DNA of 35,398 nucleotides from assembly GCF_022842045.1 (NCBI RefSeq), contig NZ_JALHQI010000034.1, positions 1 through 35,398 of the forward strand. The letters are read 5' to 3'. Position numbers and translations under genes: made by a program. This document shows positions 1-8,126 of this stretch, piece after piece. Numbering within the stretch: position 1 is the first letter of the stretch; every line of letters starts with the position of its first letter. Under the pieces are notes generated by a model, which did no database searches, was not told the origin of the DNA, and saw nothing but the letters and a program-made list of their open reading frames with translations. Source of the stretch: Arenimonas sp. (GTDB taxonomy: Bacteria > Pseudomonadota > Gammaproteobacteria > Xanthomonadales > Xanthomonadaceae).

Positions 1-1130
1 CGATCGCGCTGTCGCAGTCGCAGGGCGGCGGCGCGCGCGCCAGCGGCGGCGGCAGCCAGGCCGGCGACGCCACCGCGGCCGCCATCACCGGCGCCGCGGC
101 CCTGATGCAGCAGCGCCAGATCGACTACACCCGCTCGAACGAGTCCGAGGCCGACCGCGTCGGCATCCAGACCCTCGCCCGCGCGGGCTATTCACCCGGC
201 GGCATGGCCGATTTCTTCGAGCGCATGCAGCGCGCCAGCCGCGGCAACCGCGGCGGCTACCAGCTGCCCGAGTACCTGCGCAGCCACCCGGTCACCACCA
301 CCCGCATCAGCGAAACCCGCCAGCGCGCCGAACAGCTGGCCGCGCAGCCCGGCCACGGCCCGATCCGCGCCCCCGTGGCCACCTCGCTGCTGCTGCCGGG
401 CGAGTTCAGCCTGGGCGACAGCGGCCTGCGCGGCGGCAGCGAGGCCTTCCCCTGGGCGCGGGAGCGGCTGCGCGTGCTCAGCGCCGACAATGCGGCGGCG
501 GCGTTGCGCGAATACCGCGCCCTGGCGAACGCGCCGGGCGCCCAAGTCAGCGACGCCCAGCGCTACGGGCTGGCCCTGGCCCAGATGCGCGGCGGCTACC
601 CGGCCGAGGCCGAGGCCACGCTGGCCGACCTGCTCCGGCGCCATCCGGGCCAGCTGTGGCTGGAGCTGGCCCAGGCCGAGGCCGCCGGGATCGGTGGCCG
701 CCACGCCGTCTCGCGCGAACGCTTCGAGGCCCTGGTTACCCGCCATCCCGACAACCGCGCCGTCCGCCTGGCCTACGCCGAAGGCCTGGGCAAGCAGGCC
801 ACGCCCGAGGCCGGCCGTCGCGCCCAGGCCGTGCTGCGCCCGCTTCTGGCCACCGGCGGCGACGACCCGGTGTTCCAGCGCAGCTTCGCCCGCGCCAGCG
901 AGCTGGCCGGCGACCTCGTCCGCGCCGGCGAGGCCTACGCCGAGACCGCCTACCTCAACGGCCGCGCCGTGGACGCCCTGAACCAGCTCGACGCGCTCAA
1001 GCGCCGGGACGACCTGGACTACTACCAGCGCGCCCGCATCGAGGCTCGCATGGCCGCGATCACCCCCGTGGTGCTGGAGATGGAGCGCCAGGGCATCCGT
1101 CCGGAACAGCAGCGCCCAGACCGCCAGTAA
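1..1130 (+). CDS. bepA: BepA-type M48 metalloprotease with TPR tail, 3' part
   Basis: This gene is open at the window edge; the frame runs from base 3 without a stop and gives 375 residues of its C-terminal part. After an Ala/Gly-rich stretch comes the NESEADRVG segment, whose second Glu is the third zinc ligand in the BepA/YfgC branch of family M48, then the conserved RAGYSPGGMADFFERM and LRSHPVTTTRISE blocks. The remainder is an alpha-helical TPR-like tail (roughly residues 120-340 of the visible part). The HExxH zinc motif and the signal peptide would lie upstream of the window. Known BepA proteins work in the periplasm on outer-membrane assembly, degrading stalled LptD or BamA clients. 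Only 81 bp separate its stop from the phoB start, and those carry a Pho-box-like promoter, so it is probably transcribed apart from phoBR. Family assignment is secure; the symbol is by family resemblance. Confidence 0.85.
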   Translation, partial: IALSQSQGGGARASGGGSQAGDATAAAITGAAALMQQRQIDYTRSNESEADRVGIQTLARAGYSPGGMADFFERMQRASRGNRGGYQLPEYLRSHPVTTTRISETRQRAEQLAAQPGHGPIRAPVATSLLLPGEFSLGDSGLRGGSEAFPWARERLRVLSADNAAAALREYRALANAPGAQVSDAQRYGLALAQMRGGYPAEAEATLADLLRRHPGQLWLELAQAEAAGIGGRHAVSRERFEALVTRHPDNRAVRLAYAEGLGKQATPEAGRRAQAVLRPLLATGGDDPVFQRSFARASELAGDLVRAGEAYAETAYLNGRAVDALNQLDALKRRDDLDYYQRARIEARMAAITPVVLEMERQGIRPEQQRPDRQ

Positions 1131-1142
1131 GCCCCGCCGACC

Positions 1143-1174
1143 CTGTCACCCGCCGGTCACAAAAGTTTTATCTA
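1143..1174 (+). promoter_or_regulatory. Pho-box-like promoter of phoB
   Basis: Two 7-bp direct repeats, CTGTCAC (1143-1149) and CGGTCAC (1154-1160), are separated by 4 bp. This is the 11-bp register of the PhoB-binding Pho box (consensus CTGTCAT-N4-CTGTCAT). An A/T-rich patch follows, with a possible -10 TATCTA at 1169-1174, eight bases after the second repeat, which is near the normal geometry for PhoB-activated promoters. It lies 51 bp before the phoB GTG. Inference: phoBR is autoregulated by phosphate starvation. Confidence 0.65.
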
Positions 1175-1211
1175 CTTGCACCACGGCCCACCCGGTGACA
1201 CGGTACCCCTC

Positions 1212-1904
1212 GTGCAAAAACGCATCCTGATCGTCGACGATGAACCCGCCATCCGCGAGATGGTGGCCTATGCCCTGCGCAAGGGCGACTACGACCCGGT
1301 CCACGCCGGCGACGCCCGCGAGGCCCAGCACGCCATCGCGGAAAAGGTGCCCGACCTCATCCTGCTCGACTGGATGCTGCCCGGCGCCAGCGGCCTGGAG
1401 CTGGCCCGGCGCTGGCGCAAGGACGAGCTGACCCGCGACGTGCCGATCATCATGCTCACCGCCCGCGGCGAGGAGAACGACCGCGTCAGCGGCCTGGAAT
1501 CGGGCGTGGACGACTACGTGGTCAAGCCCTTCTCGGCCCGCGAGCTGCTGGCCCGGATCCGGGCCGTGATGCGCCGCTCGCGCGAGGACGAAGATGACGG
1601 TTCGGTGACAGTCGGCGGCCTGCGCATCGATGGCGCCGCCCACCGCGTCTACGCCGGCGATCAGCCGGTGCACGTCGGCCCGACCGAGTACCGCCTGCTG
1701 CACTTCTTCATGACCCACGCCGAGCGCGTGTATTCGCGCACCCAGCTGCTGGACCACGTCTGGGGCGGCAACGTCTACGTCGAGGAGCGAACCGTGGACG
1801 TGCACATCCGCCGCCTGCGCAAGGCGCTCGAGCCCTACCGCCTGGACGACATGGTGCAGACCGTGCGCGGCTCCGGCTACCGCTTCTCCGCCGCGGCGGC
1901 CTGA
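1212..1904 (+). CDS. phoB: Phosphate regulon response regulator PhoB
   Basis: This is an OmpR/PhoB-family response regulator of 230 residues, almost the length of E. coli PhoB. The N-terminal receiver has the acidic pair D9-D10, phospho-acceptor D53 in the LLDWMLP strand, switch residue T83 and K105 in VVKPF. The C-terminal winged-helix domain (about 130-228) contains the [15 protein letters not shown]-like recognition region and ends with [10 protein letters not shown] chose the GTG at 1212 because the product then begins [12 protein letters not shown], aligning with the family start; a TTG at 1176 in the same frame would add 12 unlikely residues. No clear Shine-Dalgarno precedes the GTG. 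When phosphorylated by PhoR it binds Pho boxes and activates phosphate-starvation genes. phoR follows after 19 bp. Confidence 0.93.
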   Translation: MQKRILIVDDEPAIREMVAYALRKGDYDPVHAGDAREAQHAIAEKVPDLILLDWMLPGASGLELARRWRKDELTRDVPIIMLTARGEENDRVSGLESGVDDYVVKPFSARELLARIRAVMRRSREDEDDGSVTVGGLRIDGAAHRVYAGDQPVHVGPTEYRLLHFFMTHAERVYSRTQLLDHVWGGNVYVEERTVDVHIRRLRKALEPYRLDDMVQTVRGSGYRFSAAAA

Positions 1905-1923
1905 GGATGGGCGACCGCCGGAC

Positions 1924-3252
1924 ATGAGCGTATCGATGCTGCTTCGGCTGGCCTGGCGCCAGTCCCTGATCCGGATGCTGCTGTTTTATGCCTTCGCGCT
2001 CGGCATCGGGCTGGCGCTGGGCGAACCCTGGTGGGCCCTGGGCCTGGCCACCGCGGTGCTGGCGGCGCGCGCCTACTGGCGCCTGTACCGGGTGCTGCGC
2101 TTCCTGGACTGGCGCAAGCAGCTGCGCACCGTGGACGGGCAGGGCCTGTGGGCCGCGCTGGAAACCCTGATCCACCGCCGCCAGACCGAGAACCGCAGCC
2201 GCGGCCGGCGCTTGGTGCGCCTGCTGCGGGCCTATCGCCAGGCAGCGACCGCGATGCCCGACGGCGCCCTGGTGATCCAGCGCCGCGATGGCCGCCTGGT
2301 CTGGTTCAACAAGACCGCGCGCCGCCTGCTGGGCCTGCACTACCCGCAGAGCCTGGAGACGCCCCTGCTCGACTGCTTCCCCGAGCAGCCGCGCGTGCGC
2401 GAGTGGCTGGCCGCCGGCCAGACCGACGAGCCGCTGCTCGACCTGGCCAGCCCGGCGGACCCGATGGTGCGCATCAGCCTGCGCCTGATCCCCTACTCCG
2501 CCACCCAGTGGATGGTGGTGGTGCGCGACGTCACCAAGCTGATGCGGCTCGAACAGGTGCGCCGCGACTTCGTAGCCAACGTCTCGCACGAGCTGCGCAC
2601 GCCGCTGACCGTGGTGCACGGCTACCTCGACATGATCGAGCCCGAGGAACACCCCGAGCTGGCGGTGATGGTGGAGGAGATGCGCCGGCAGTCGCAGCGC
2701 ATGACCCAGCTGGTCGAGGACCTGCTGACGCTGTCGCGGCTCGAGGCCCAGGAGCACCTTCCCGAGGAGCCGCTGGCGATGGCGCCGATGCTGGTCACCC
2801 TGCGGCGCGAGGCCGAGGCGCTGAGCCAGGGTCGCCACAAGATCGTCGTCGAGGACGCCGCCGGCTGCGACCTGGTCGGCTCGGTGAAGGAGCTGCACAG
2901 TGCCTTCTCGAACCTTGTCAGCAATGCCGTGCGCTACACGCCCACCGACGGCCGCATCGTCATCCGCTTCGAGCGCACCGCCGACCGCGGCGCCCGCCTC
3001 GCGGTGCAGGACAGCGGCCAGGGCATCCCGGCCCAGCACCTGCCGCGCATCACCGAGCGCTTCTACCGGGTCTCCACCAGCCGCTCGCGCGAATCGGGCG
3101 GCACCGGCCTCGGCCTGTCCATCGTCAAGCACGTGCTGAGCCTGCACCAGGCCTGGCTGGAGATCGACAGCGAAGTGGGCCGCGGCAGCACCTTCGCCTG
3201 CGTCTTCGGCCCGGCCCGGGTGCGGCCGCGCGACGCCGCCGGCGAGGCCTGA
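1924..3252 (+). CDS. phoR: Phosphate regulon sensor histidine kinase PhoR
   Basis: This is a 442-residue membrane-bound histidine kinase. Two closely spaced N-terminal hydrophobic helices (about 15-32 and 37-50) leave almost no periplasmic loop, as in PhoR, which senses phosphate through the Pst-PhoU complex rather than directly. A PAS domain (about 98-205) follows, then the HisKA helix with H222 in FVANVSHELRTPL, and a HATPase_c domain with the N box (N330-N334), the DSGQGI G1 box (363-368) and the GGTGLGLSI G2 box (392-400). All catalytic motifs are intact. It phosphorylates PhoB under phosphate limitation. It lies 19 bp after phoB, almost certainly in the same transcript. No pst or phoU genes are visible in the window. 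Confidence 0.93.
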   Translation: MSVSMLLRLAWRQSLIRMLLFYAFALGIGLALGEPWWALGLATAVLAARAYWRLYRVLRFLDWRKQLRTVDGQGLWAALETLIHRRQTENRSRGRRLVRLLRAYRQAATAMPDGALVIQRRDGRLVWFNKTARRLLGLHYPQSLETPLLDCFPEQPRVREWLAAGQTDEPLLDLASPADPMVRISLRLIPYSATQWMVVVRDVTKLMRLEQVRRDFVANVSHELRTPLTVVHGYLDMIEPEEHPELAVMVEEMRRQSQRMTQLVEDLLTLSRLEAQEHLPEEPLAMAPMLVTLRREAEALSQGRHKIVVEDAAGCDLVGSVKELHSAFSNLVSNAVRYTPTDGRIVIRFERTADRGARLAVQDSGQGIPAQHLPRITERFYRVSTSRSRESGGTGLGLSIVKHVLSLHQAWLEIDSEVGRGSTFACVFGPARVRPRDAAGEA

Positions 3253-3320
3253 CGCCTCCGCATCGCCCGCCCGGCGTAAGCTAGGGCACCCCACCGGCGC
3301 CATCGCCCCACGAACCGACC

Positions 3321-5399
3321 ATGAGCCCAGACTTGCCCGAAGCCCTCGACCTGCACGCCCCGGGGCTCTACCTCAACCGCGAGCTGTCCCAGCTGGAGTT
3401 CAACTTCCGCGTGCTGGCGCAGGCCCAGGACCCTTCGGTGCCGCTGCTCGAGCGCCTGAAGTACCTGTGCATCAGCTGCACCAACCTCGACGAGTTCTTC
3501 GAGATCCGCGCGGCCACCGTGCGCACCGCCCAGCAGTTCGGCGGCCCGCTGCCGCCCGACGGCATCCCGCCGACCCAGGCGCTGGAGCTCATCCACGACA
3601 AGGCCGCCAGCCTGGTCGAAGAGCAGTACCGCTACTGGAACGAAACCCTGCGGCCCGAGCTCAACGCCGCCGGCATCCGCATCCTCGCGCACTCGTCCTG
3701 GAACGCGCGCCAGAAGAAGTGGCTGCACAAGTACTTCCAGGACGAACTGCTGCCGGTGCTGTCGCCGCTGGGCCTGGACCCGGTGCATCCGTTCCCGCGC
3801 ATCCTCAACAAGTCGCTGAACGTGGTGGTGGTGCTCGAGGGCAAGGACGCGTTCGGCCGCAGCGGCGGCATGGCGATCGTGCGCGCGCCGCGCTCGCTGC
3901 CGCGCATCATCCAGCTGCCGCCGGAAGTCTCGGGCGGCCAGCATGATTTCGTGCTGCTTTCGGCCGTGCTCACCGCCTTCGTGGATGATCTTTTCACGGG
4001 CATGAAGGTCAAGGGCGCCTACCAGTTCCGCGTCACCCGCAACTCCGAGCTGTTCGTGGACGAGGAGGAAGTGGAGAACCTGGCCAGCGCGCTCAAGGAC
4101 GAACTCGCCAGCCGCGGCTTCCGCCCCGCGGTGCGGCTGGAGATCGCCGAGCACTGCCCCAAGCCGATCGTCGCCATCCTGCTGCAGAACTTCGGCCTGA
4201 CCGAGAACGCGGTGTACCGCATCAACGGCCCGGTCAACCTCAACCGCGTCACCCAGGTCTACGACCTGGTGAACCGGCCCGAGCTCAAGTTCCGCCCGTT
4301 CCGGCAGCGGCCCGCCGACCTCGACGAGGATTCGCCCTTCACCACGCTGCGCCAGGGCGACGTGCTGCTGCACCACCCCTACCAGAGCTTCCAGTCGGTG
4401 CTCGACCTGCTGCAGCACGCCGCCAACGACCCGGACGTGCTGGCGATCAAGCAGACGCTCTACCGCACCGGCAAGGACAGCAAGATCATCGAGCACCTGA
4501 TCACGGCCGCCCGCAACGGCAAGGACGTGACCGTGGTGGTCGAGCTGCGCGCGCGCTTCGACGAGGAGGCCAACATCCGCTTGGCCGACCAGCTGCAGGA
4601 GGCCGGCGTGCAGGTGATGTACGGCGTGGTGGGCTACAAGACCCACGCCAAGATGATGCTGATCGTGCGCCGCGAGGGGAAGAAGCTGCAGCGCTACGTG
4701 CACCTGGGCACCGGCAACTACCACGCCGGCACCGCCCGCGTGTACACCGACATCGGCCTGATGACCGCCGACCCGGACATCGCCGCCGACGTGCACGACA
4801 TCTTCCACCAGCTCTCGGGCCTGGCGCCGAAGATCAAGCTGCGCCGGCTGCTGCAGTCGCCCTTCACCCTGCACGCGGCGCTGCTCAAGAAGATCGCCCG
4901 CGAGGCCGAGCTGGCCCGCGCCGGCAAGGGTGGCCGCATCATCGCCAAGATGAACGCACTCAACGAGCCCGGCGTGATCCGCGCGCTGTACGAGGCCTCG
5001 CAGGCGGGCGCGAAGATCGACCTGATCGTGCGCGGCGCCTGCTGCCTGCGGCCGGGCGTGCCGGGCGTGTCGGAGAACATCCGGGTGCGCTCGGTGATCG
5101 GCCGCTTCCTAGAGCACAGCCGCGTTTACTGGTTCGGCAACGGCGGCAAGCCCGAGATCTTCTGCTCCAGCGCCGACTGGATGGAGCGCAACCTGATGCG
5201 CCGGGTGGAGACCTGCTTCCCCATCCTCGACCCGAAGCTGGCCGAGCGCGTCTACGACGAGGAGCTGGCCAACTACCTGGCCGACAACCTCAACGCCTGG
5301 GTGCTGCACGAGGACGGCCACTACGCGCGGGTCTCGCCGCCGGAGGGCGAGATGCCTTATTCTGCGCAGGGCGCGCTACTCGCCCGTCTTTGCGGATGA
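3321..5399 (+). CDS. ppk1: Polyphosphate kinase 1
   Basis: This enzyme reversibly polymerises the gamma phosphate of ATP into inorganic polyphosphate. It is 692 residues, matching the roughly 690 of E. coli PPK. The N domain starts with the family pattern LYLNRELSQLEFNFRVL and CISCTNLDEFFEIRAA. The catalytic C1/C2 domains have the phospholipase-D-like fold. The phosphohistidine equivalent of E. coli H435 is H442 in KTHAKMMLI, and the second catalytic His is H599 in FLEHSRVYWFGNGG. The HLGTGNYH and SSADWMERNLMRRVE blocks are also present. The ATG at 3321 fits the family start, although no Shine-Dalgarno is obvious; a TAAGCT -10 candidate lies at 3277-3282. ppx begins 6 bp downstream, so synthesis and breakdown of polyphosphate are co-transcribed. 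Confidence 0.95.
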   Translation: MSPDLPEALDLHAPGLYLNRELSQLEFNFRVLAQAQDPSVPLLERLKYLCISCTNLDEFFEIRAATVRTAQQFGGPLPPDGIPPTQALELIHDKAASLVEEQYRYWNETLRPELNAAGIRILAHSSWNARQKKWLHKYFQDELLPVLSPLGLDPVHPFPRILNKSLNVVVVLEGKDAFGRSGGMAIVRAPRSLPRIIQLPPEVSGGQHDFVLLSAVLTAFVDDLFTGMKVKGAYQFRVTRNSELFVDEEEVENLASALKDELASRGFRPAVRLEIAEHCPKPIVAILLQNFGLTENAVYRINGPVNLNRVTQVYDLVNRPELKFRPFRQRPADLDEDSPFTTLRQGDVLLHHPYQSFQSVLDLLQHAANDPDVLAIKQTLYRTGKDSKIIEHLITAARNGKDVTVVVELRARFDEEANIRLADQLQEAGVQVMYGVVGYKTHAKMMLIVRREGKKLQRYVHLGTGNYHAGTARVYTDIGLMTADPDIAADVHDIFHQLSGLAPKIKLRRLLQSPFTLHAALLKKIAREAELARAGKGGRIIAKMNALNEPGVIRALYEASQAGAKIDLIVRGACCLRPGVPGVSENIRVRSVIGRFLEHSRVYWFGNGGKPEIFCSSADWMERNLMRRVETCFPILDPKLAERVYDEELANYLADNLNAWVLHEDGHYARVSPPEGEMPYSAQGALLARLCG

Positions 5400-5405
5400 C
5401 ACCGG

Positions 5406-6926
5406 ATGCCGACTGAAGCCGAGCAGCCACTGAAAGATGGTGACCTGCTGGCCGCGGTCGACCTGGGCTCCAACAGTTTCCACATGGTCGTGGCCCGCTA
5501 CGTGCTGGGCCAGCTGCGCATCGTCGACCGCATCAAGGAAACCGTGCGCCTGGCCGAGGGCCTGGACGGCGAAGGCGGCCTCAACCCCGACGTGATGCCG
5601 CGCGCGCTCGACTGCCTGGCCCGCTTCGGCCAGCGGCTCGACACCATCCCGGCGCACCGCGTGCGCGCCATCGCCACCAACACCGTGCGTGCGCTGCGCA
5701 ACCCGCAGGGCTTCCTGATGCCGGCCGAAACCGCGCTAGGGCACGGCATCGAGATCGTCGCCGGCCGCGAGGAGGCGCGCCTGATCTACCTGGGCGTGGC
5801 GCACGGCAGCCCGCCGGCCGAAGGCAAACGCCGGCTGGTGATGGACATCGGCGGCGGCAGCACCGAGTTCATCATCGGCGAGGGCTTCGAGGCGGTGGAG
5901 CGCGAGAGCCTGCAGATGGGCTGCATCGCCACCACCCGCCGGTTCTTCGGCGACGGCAAGCTCTCGCGCAAGCGCTGGAAGGAGGCCCGCACCGAGATCA
6001 CCGCCGAGTTCCAGCAGTTCACCAGCGCCTACCGCCGCCGTGGCTGGCACGATGCCATGGGCTCGTCGGGCACCATCAAGGCGATCTGCGACATCTCGAT
6101 CGCACTCAAGATCACCAAGGCCTCGATCACCGCGCAGAGCCTGGACGCGATCCGCGAGAAGCTGCTCGAGTTCGACAAGCTCGAGGACATCCGGCTGCCG
6201 GGCCTGTCGTCCGAGCGCAGGCCGATCATCGCCGGTGGCCTGCTGGTGCTCGACGCCGCCTTCTCCGAGCTCGGCATCGAGCGCATGTACGTCAGCGACC
6301 ATGCGATGCGCGAGGGCGTGCTGTACGACCTGGTCGGCCGCGCCAGCGAAACCGACCCCCGCGAGGCGTCCATCGTCGCGCTGAGCAACCGCTATGGCGT
6401 CGATCCCGCGCAGTCGGCGCGGGTCGAGGCCACCGCGCTGCGGCTGTTCGACCAGGTCGAGGCGGCCTGGGGCCTGGACGGCGACAACCGCCGGCTGCTG
6501 GCCTGGGCCGCGCGCATCCACGAGCTGGGGCTGGCGATCGCCCACAGCCAGTACCACCAGCACGGCGCCTACGTGGTCGAGCACTCCGACATCGCCGGCT
6601 TCTCGCGCACCGAGCAGCAGATCCTGGCCGCACTGGTGCGCAACCAGCGCCGCGGCGTCCACCTGGGCAGCATCGAGAAGCTGCCCGACCGCCTGATCCC
6701 CAACACCCTGCGCTGCGCCCTGCTTCTGCGCCTGGCGGTGCTGCTGCACCGCAGCCACGAGCGCGACCCGCTGCCGCTGGCCGAAGCCACCGCCGACGGC
6801 GACACGCTGTCGATCAAGCTGTCCAAGCGTTGGCTCGAAGGCCACCCGCTGACCCGCCTGGACCTCGAGACCGAGCGGGAGCACCTCCAGGAAATCGGCC
6901 GCAAGCTGGTCATCAAGGCCGCCTGA
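5406..6926 (+). CDS. ppx: Exopolyphosphatase (Ppx/GppA family)
   Basis: The 506-residue product hydrolyses terminal phosphate from polyphosphate; E. coli PPX has 513 residues. The ASKHA-type N-terminal half has the first phosphate loop DLGSNSFHMVVAR (from residue 19), the catalytic-Glu region GREEARLIYLGV, and the second loop MDIGGGSTEFIIGEGF (about 145-160). The C-terminal half is HD-like, with RIHELGLAIAHSQYHQHGAYVVEHSDIAGF. The long C-terminal domain makes PPX more likely than the related pppGpp phosphatase GppA, though sequence alone does not exclude that activity. The ATG is 6 bp after ppk1. The stop codon overlaps the first unit of a Pho-box-like array that precedes the next gene. Confidence 0.92.
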   Translation: MPTEAEQPLKDGDLLAAVDLGSNSFHMVVARYVLGQLRIVDRIKETVRLAEGLDGEGGLNPDVMPRALDCLARFGQRLDTIPAHRVRAIATNTVRALRNPQGFLMPAETALGHGIEIVAGREEARLIYLGVAHGSPPAEGKRRLVMDIGGGSTEFIIGEGFEAVERESLQMGCIATTRRFFGDGKLSRKRWKEARTEITAEFQQFTSAYRRRGWHDAMGSSGTIKAICDISIALKITKASITAQSLDAIREKLLEFDKLEDIRLPGLSSERRPIIAGGLLVLDAAFSELGIERMYVSDHAMREGVLYDLVGRASETDPREASIVALSNRYGVDPAQSARVEATALRLFDQVEAAWGLDGDNRRLLAWAARIHELGLAIAHSQYHQHGAYVVEHSDIAGFSRTEQQILAALVRNQRRGVHLGSIEKLPDRLIPNTLRCALLLRLAVLLHRSHERDPLPLAEATADGDTLSIKLSKRWLEGHPLTRLDLETEREHLQEIGRKLVIKAA

Positions 6927-6964
6927 GTCACGGCGCTGCAACCCGGCGGTCACGGCACTGGCAC
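6925..6964 (+). promoter_or_regulatory. Double Pho-box-like array before the glycosyltransferase
   Basis: Four 7-bp units start exactly 11 bp apart: GAGTCAC (6925), CTGCAAC (6936), CGGTCAC (6947) and CTGGCAC (6958). The last two are each 6/7 to CTGTCAC and have the 4-bp spacer of a Pho box; the first two are each 5/7. Two tandem Pho boxes of this kind are known at strong PhoB-activated promoters. The array ends 22 bp before the ATG at 6987. I see no convincing -10 in that G/C-rich interval, so the promoter itself is unproven. The in-register periodicity is direct observation; PhoB binding is inference. Confidence 0.5.
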
Positions 6965-6986
6965 GGGCGCACGGCAGCCTGTCGCC

Positions 6987-8126
6987 ATGGACAGACTCCT
7001 GCACATCGAACTGGTCACCGAGACCTACCCGCCGGACGTCAACGGCGTCGCCCTCACCGTGCAGTCGCTCGAGCACGGGCTGCGCCAGCAGGGCCACACG
7101 GTCGGCATCGTCCGCCCGCAGCGCGACGACGAGAGCCCGCGGCCCGACCCCGGCCTGCTGCTGGTGGAAGGCGCGCCGATCCCCCGCTACCCCGGCCTGC
7201 GCTTCGGCCTGCCCGCCGGCAAGCGGCTGGCGGCGCGCTGGATGGCGCAGCGGCCCGACGCGGTCTACATCGCCACCGAAGGCCCGCTGGGCTGGTCCGC
7301 GCTGCGCGCCTGCCGCCGGCTGGGCATCCCGGTGGCCACCGGCTTCCACACCCGCTTCGACGACTACGTCGGCCGCTACGGCGCCGGCTTCCTGAGCCCC
7401 TGGGTGTTCTCGTGGCTGCGGCGCTTCCACAACAAGGCCGACGCCACCCTGGTGCCGACCCGCGAGCTCGAGGACGACCTGCGCCAGCAGGGCTTCCGCC
7501 ACGTGCGCCGGCTGGGCCGCGCGGTGGACACCCGGCAGTTCCATCCCGGCTGGCGCGACGAAACGCTGCGGGCGCAGTGGTCGCCGGATGGCGCGCCGAT
7601 CGTGCTGCACGTCGGCCGCATCGCGCCCGAGAAGAACCTGCCGCTGGCGGTGCGCAGCTTCCGCGCGCTGCAGGCGGAGCGGCCGGGCGCGCGCTTCGTG
7701 TGGGTTGGCGACGGCCCGGCACGCGCGGAGCTGCAGGCGGCCAACCCCGACTTCATCTTCGCCGGCGTGCAGCGCGGCGATGCACTGGCGCGGCACTTCG
7801 CCAGCGCCGACCTGTTCTGCTTCCCCAGCCTGTCGGAAACCTTCGGCAACGTGACGCTCGAAGCCATGGCCAGCGGCCTGGCCACGGTCGCGTTCGACTA
7901 CGGTGCGGCGCGCGAGCATCTGTGCAACGGGGCGCACGGCGCCACGGCGGCCTTCGGCGACGAGGCAGGCTTCGTGGACGCGTTCGTGCGGACCGGGCTG
8001 CGCCCGGATCTCGCGACGCTCGGCAGCGCGGCCCGGCAAGCGGTGCTGCACCTCGAGCCGGGCCAGGTGGCCGCGGACTTCGCCGCCCTGCTCGGGGCGC
8101 TCAGCCACTGGCGGGAAGCCGCGTGA
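6987..8126 (+). CDS. GT4-family glycosyltransferase, probable glycolipid synthase
   Basis: This is a 379-residue GT-B-fold glycosyltransferase of family 4. The N-terminal acceptor domain begins LHIELVTETYPPDVNGVALTV and has TGFHTRFDDYVGRYG. The C-terminal donor domain has VGRIAPEKNLPLAVRSF and the retaining-enzyme EX7E motif, E284 to E292, in SETFGNVTLEAMASG. There is no signal peptide or membrane helix, so it acts at the cytoplasmic face. Proteins of this type include mannosyl- and glucosyl-transferases that glycosylate diacylglycerol or phosphatidylinositol. Its stop codon overlaps the start of a PAP2 phosphatase (GTGA), implying translational coupling, and a Pho-box-like array precedes it. 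Inference: it makes a phosphate-free glycolipid from diacylglycerol under phosphate starvation. The sugar donor and acceptor cannot be read from sequence. Confidence 0.82.
   Translation: MDRLLHIELVTETYPPDVNGVALTVQSLEHGLRQQGHTVGIVRPQRDDESPRPDPGLLLVEGAPIPRYPGLRFGLPAGKRLAARWMAQRPDAVYIATEGPLGWSALRACRRLGIPVATGFHTRFDDYVGRYGAGFLSPWVFSWLRRFHNKADATLVPTRELEDDLRQQGFRHVRRLGRAVDTRQFHPGWRDETLRAQWSPDGAPIVLHVGRIAPEKNLPLAVRSFRALQAERPGARFVWVGDGPARAELQAANPDFIFAGVQRGDALARHFASADLFCFPSLSETFGNVTLEAMASGLATVAFDYGAAREHLCNGAHGATAAFGDEAGFVDAFVRTGLRPDLATLGSAARQAVLHLEPGQVAADFAALLGALSHWREAA

Noticed and set aside
1176-1211. Upstream TTG start for phoB
   Set aside because: It would add 12 residues not seen in PhoB proteins; the GTG at 1212 aligns with the family N terminus.
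5736-8108. Long minus-strand open frame across ppx and the glycosyltransferase
   Set aside because: It spans two genuine plus-strand genes and their intergenic Pho array, has no recognisable motif, and is expected by chance at this G/C content.
6830-8122. Possible N-terminal extension of the PAP2 protein through the glycosyltransferase region
   Set aside because: The extension is Arg/Pro/Ala-rich out-of-frame translation. The PAP2 protein has a natural GTG start at 8123 overlapping the upstream stop.
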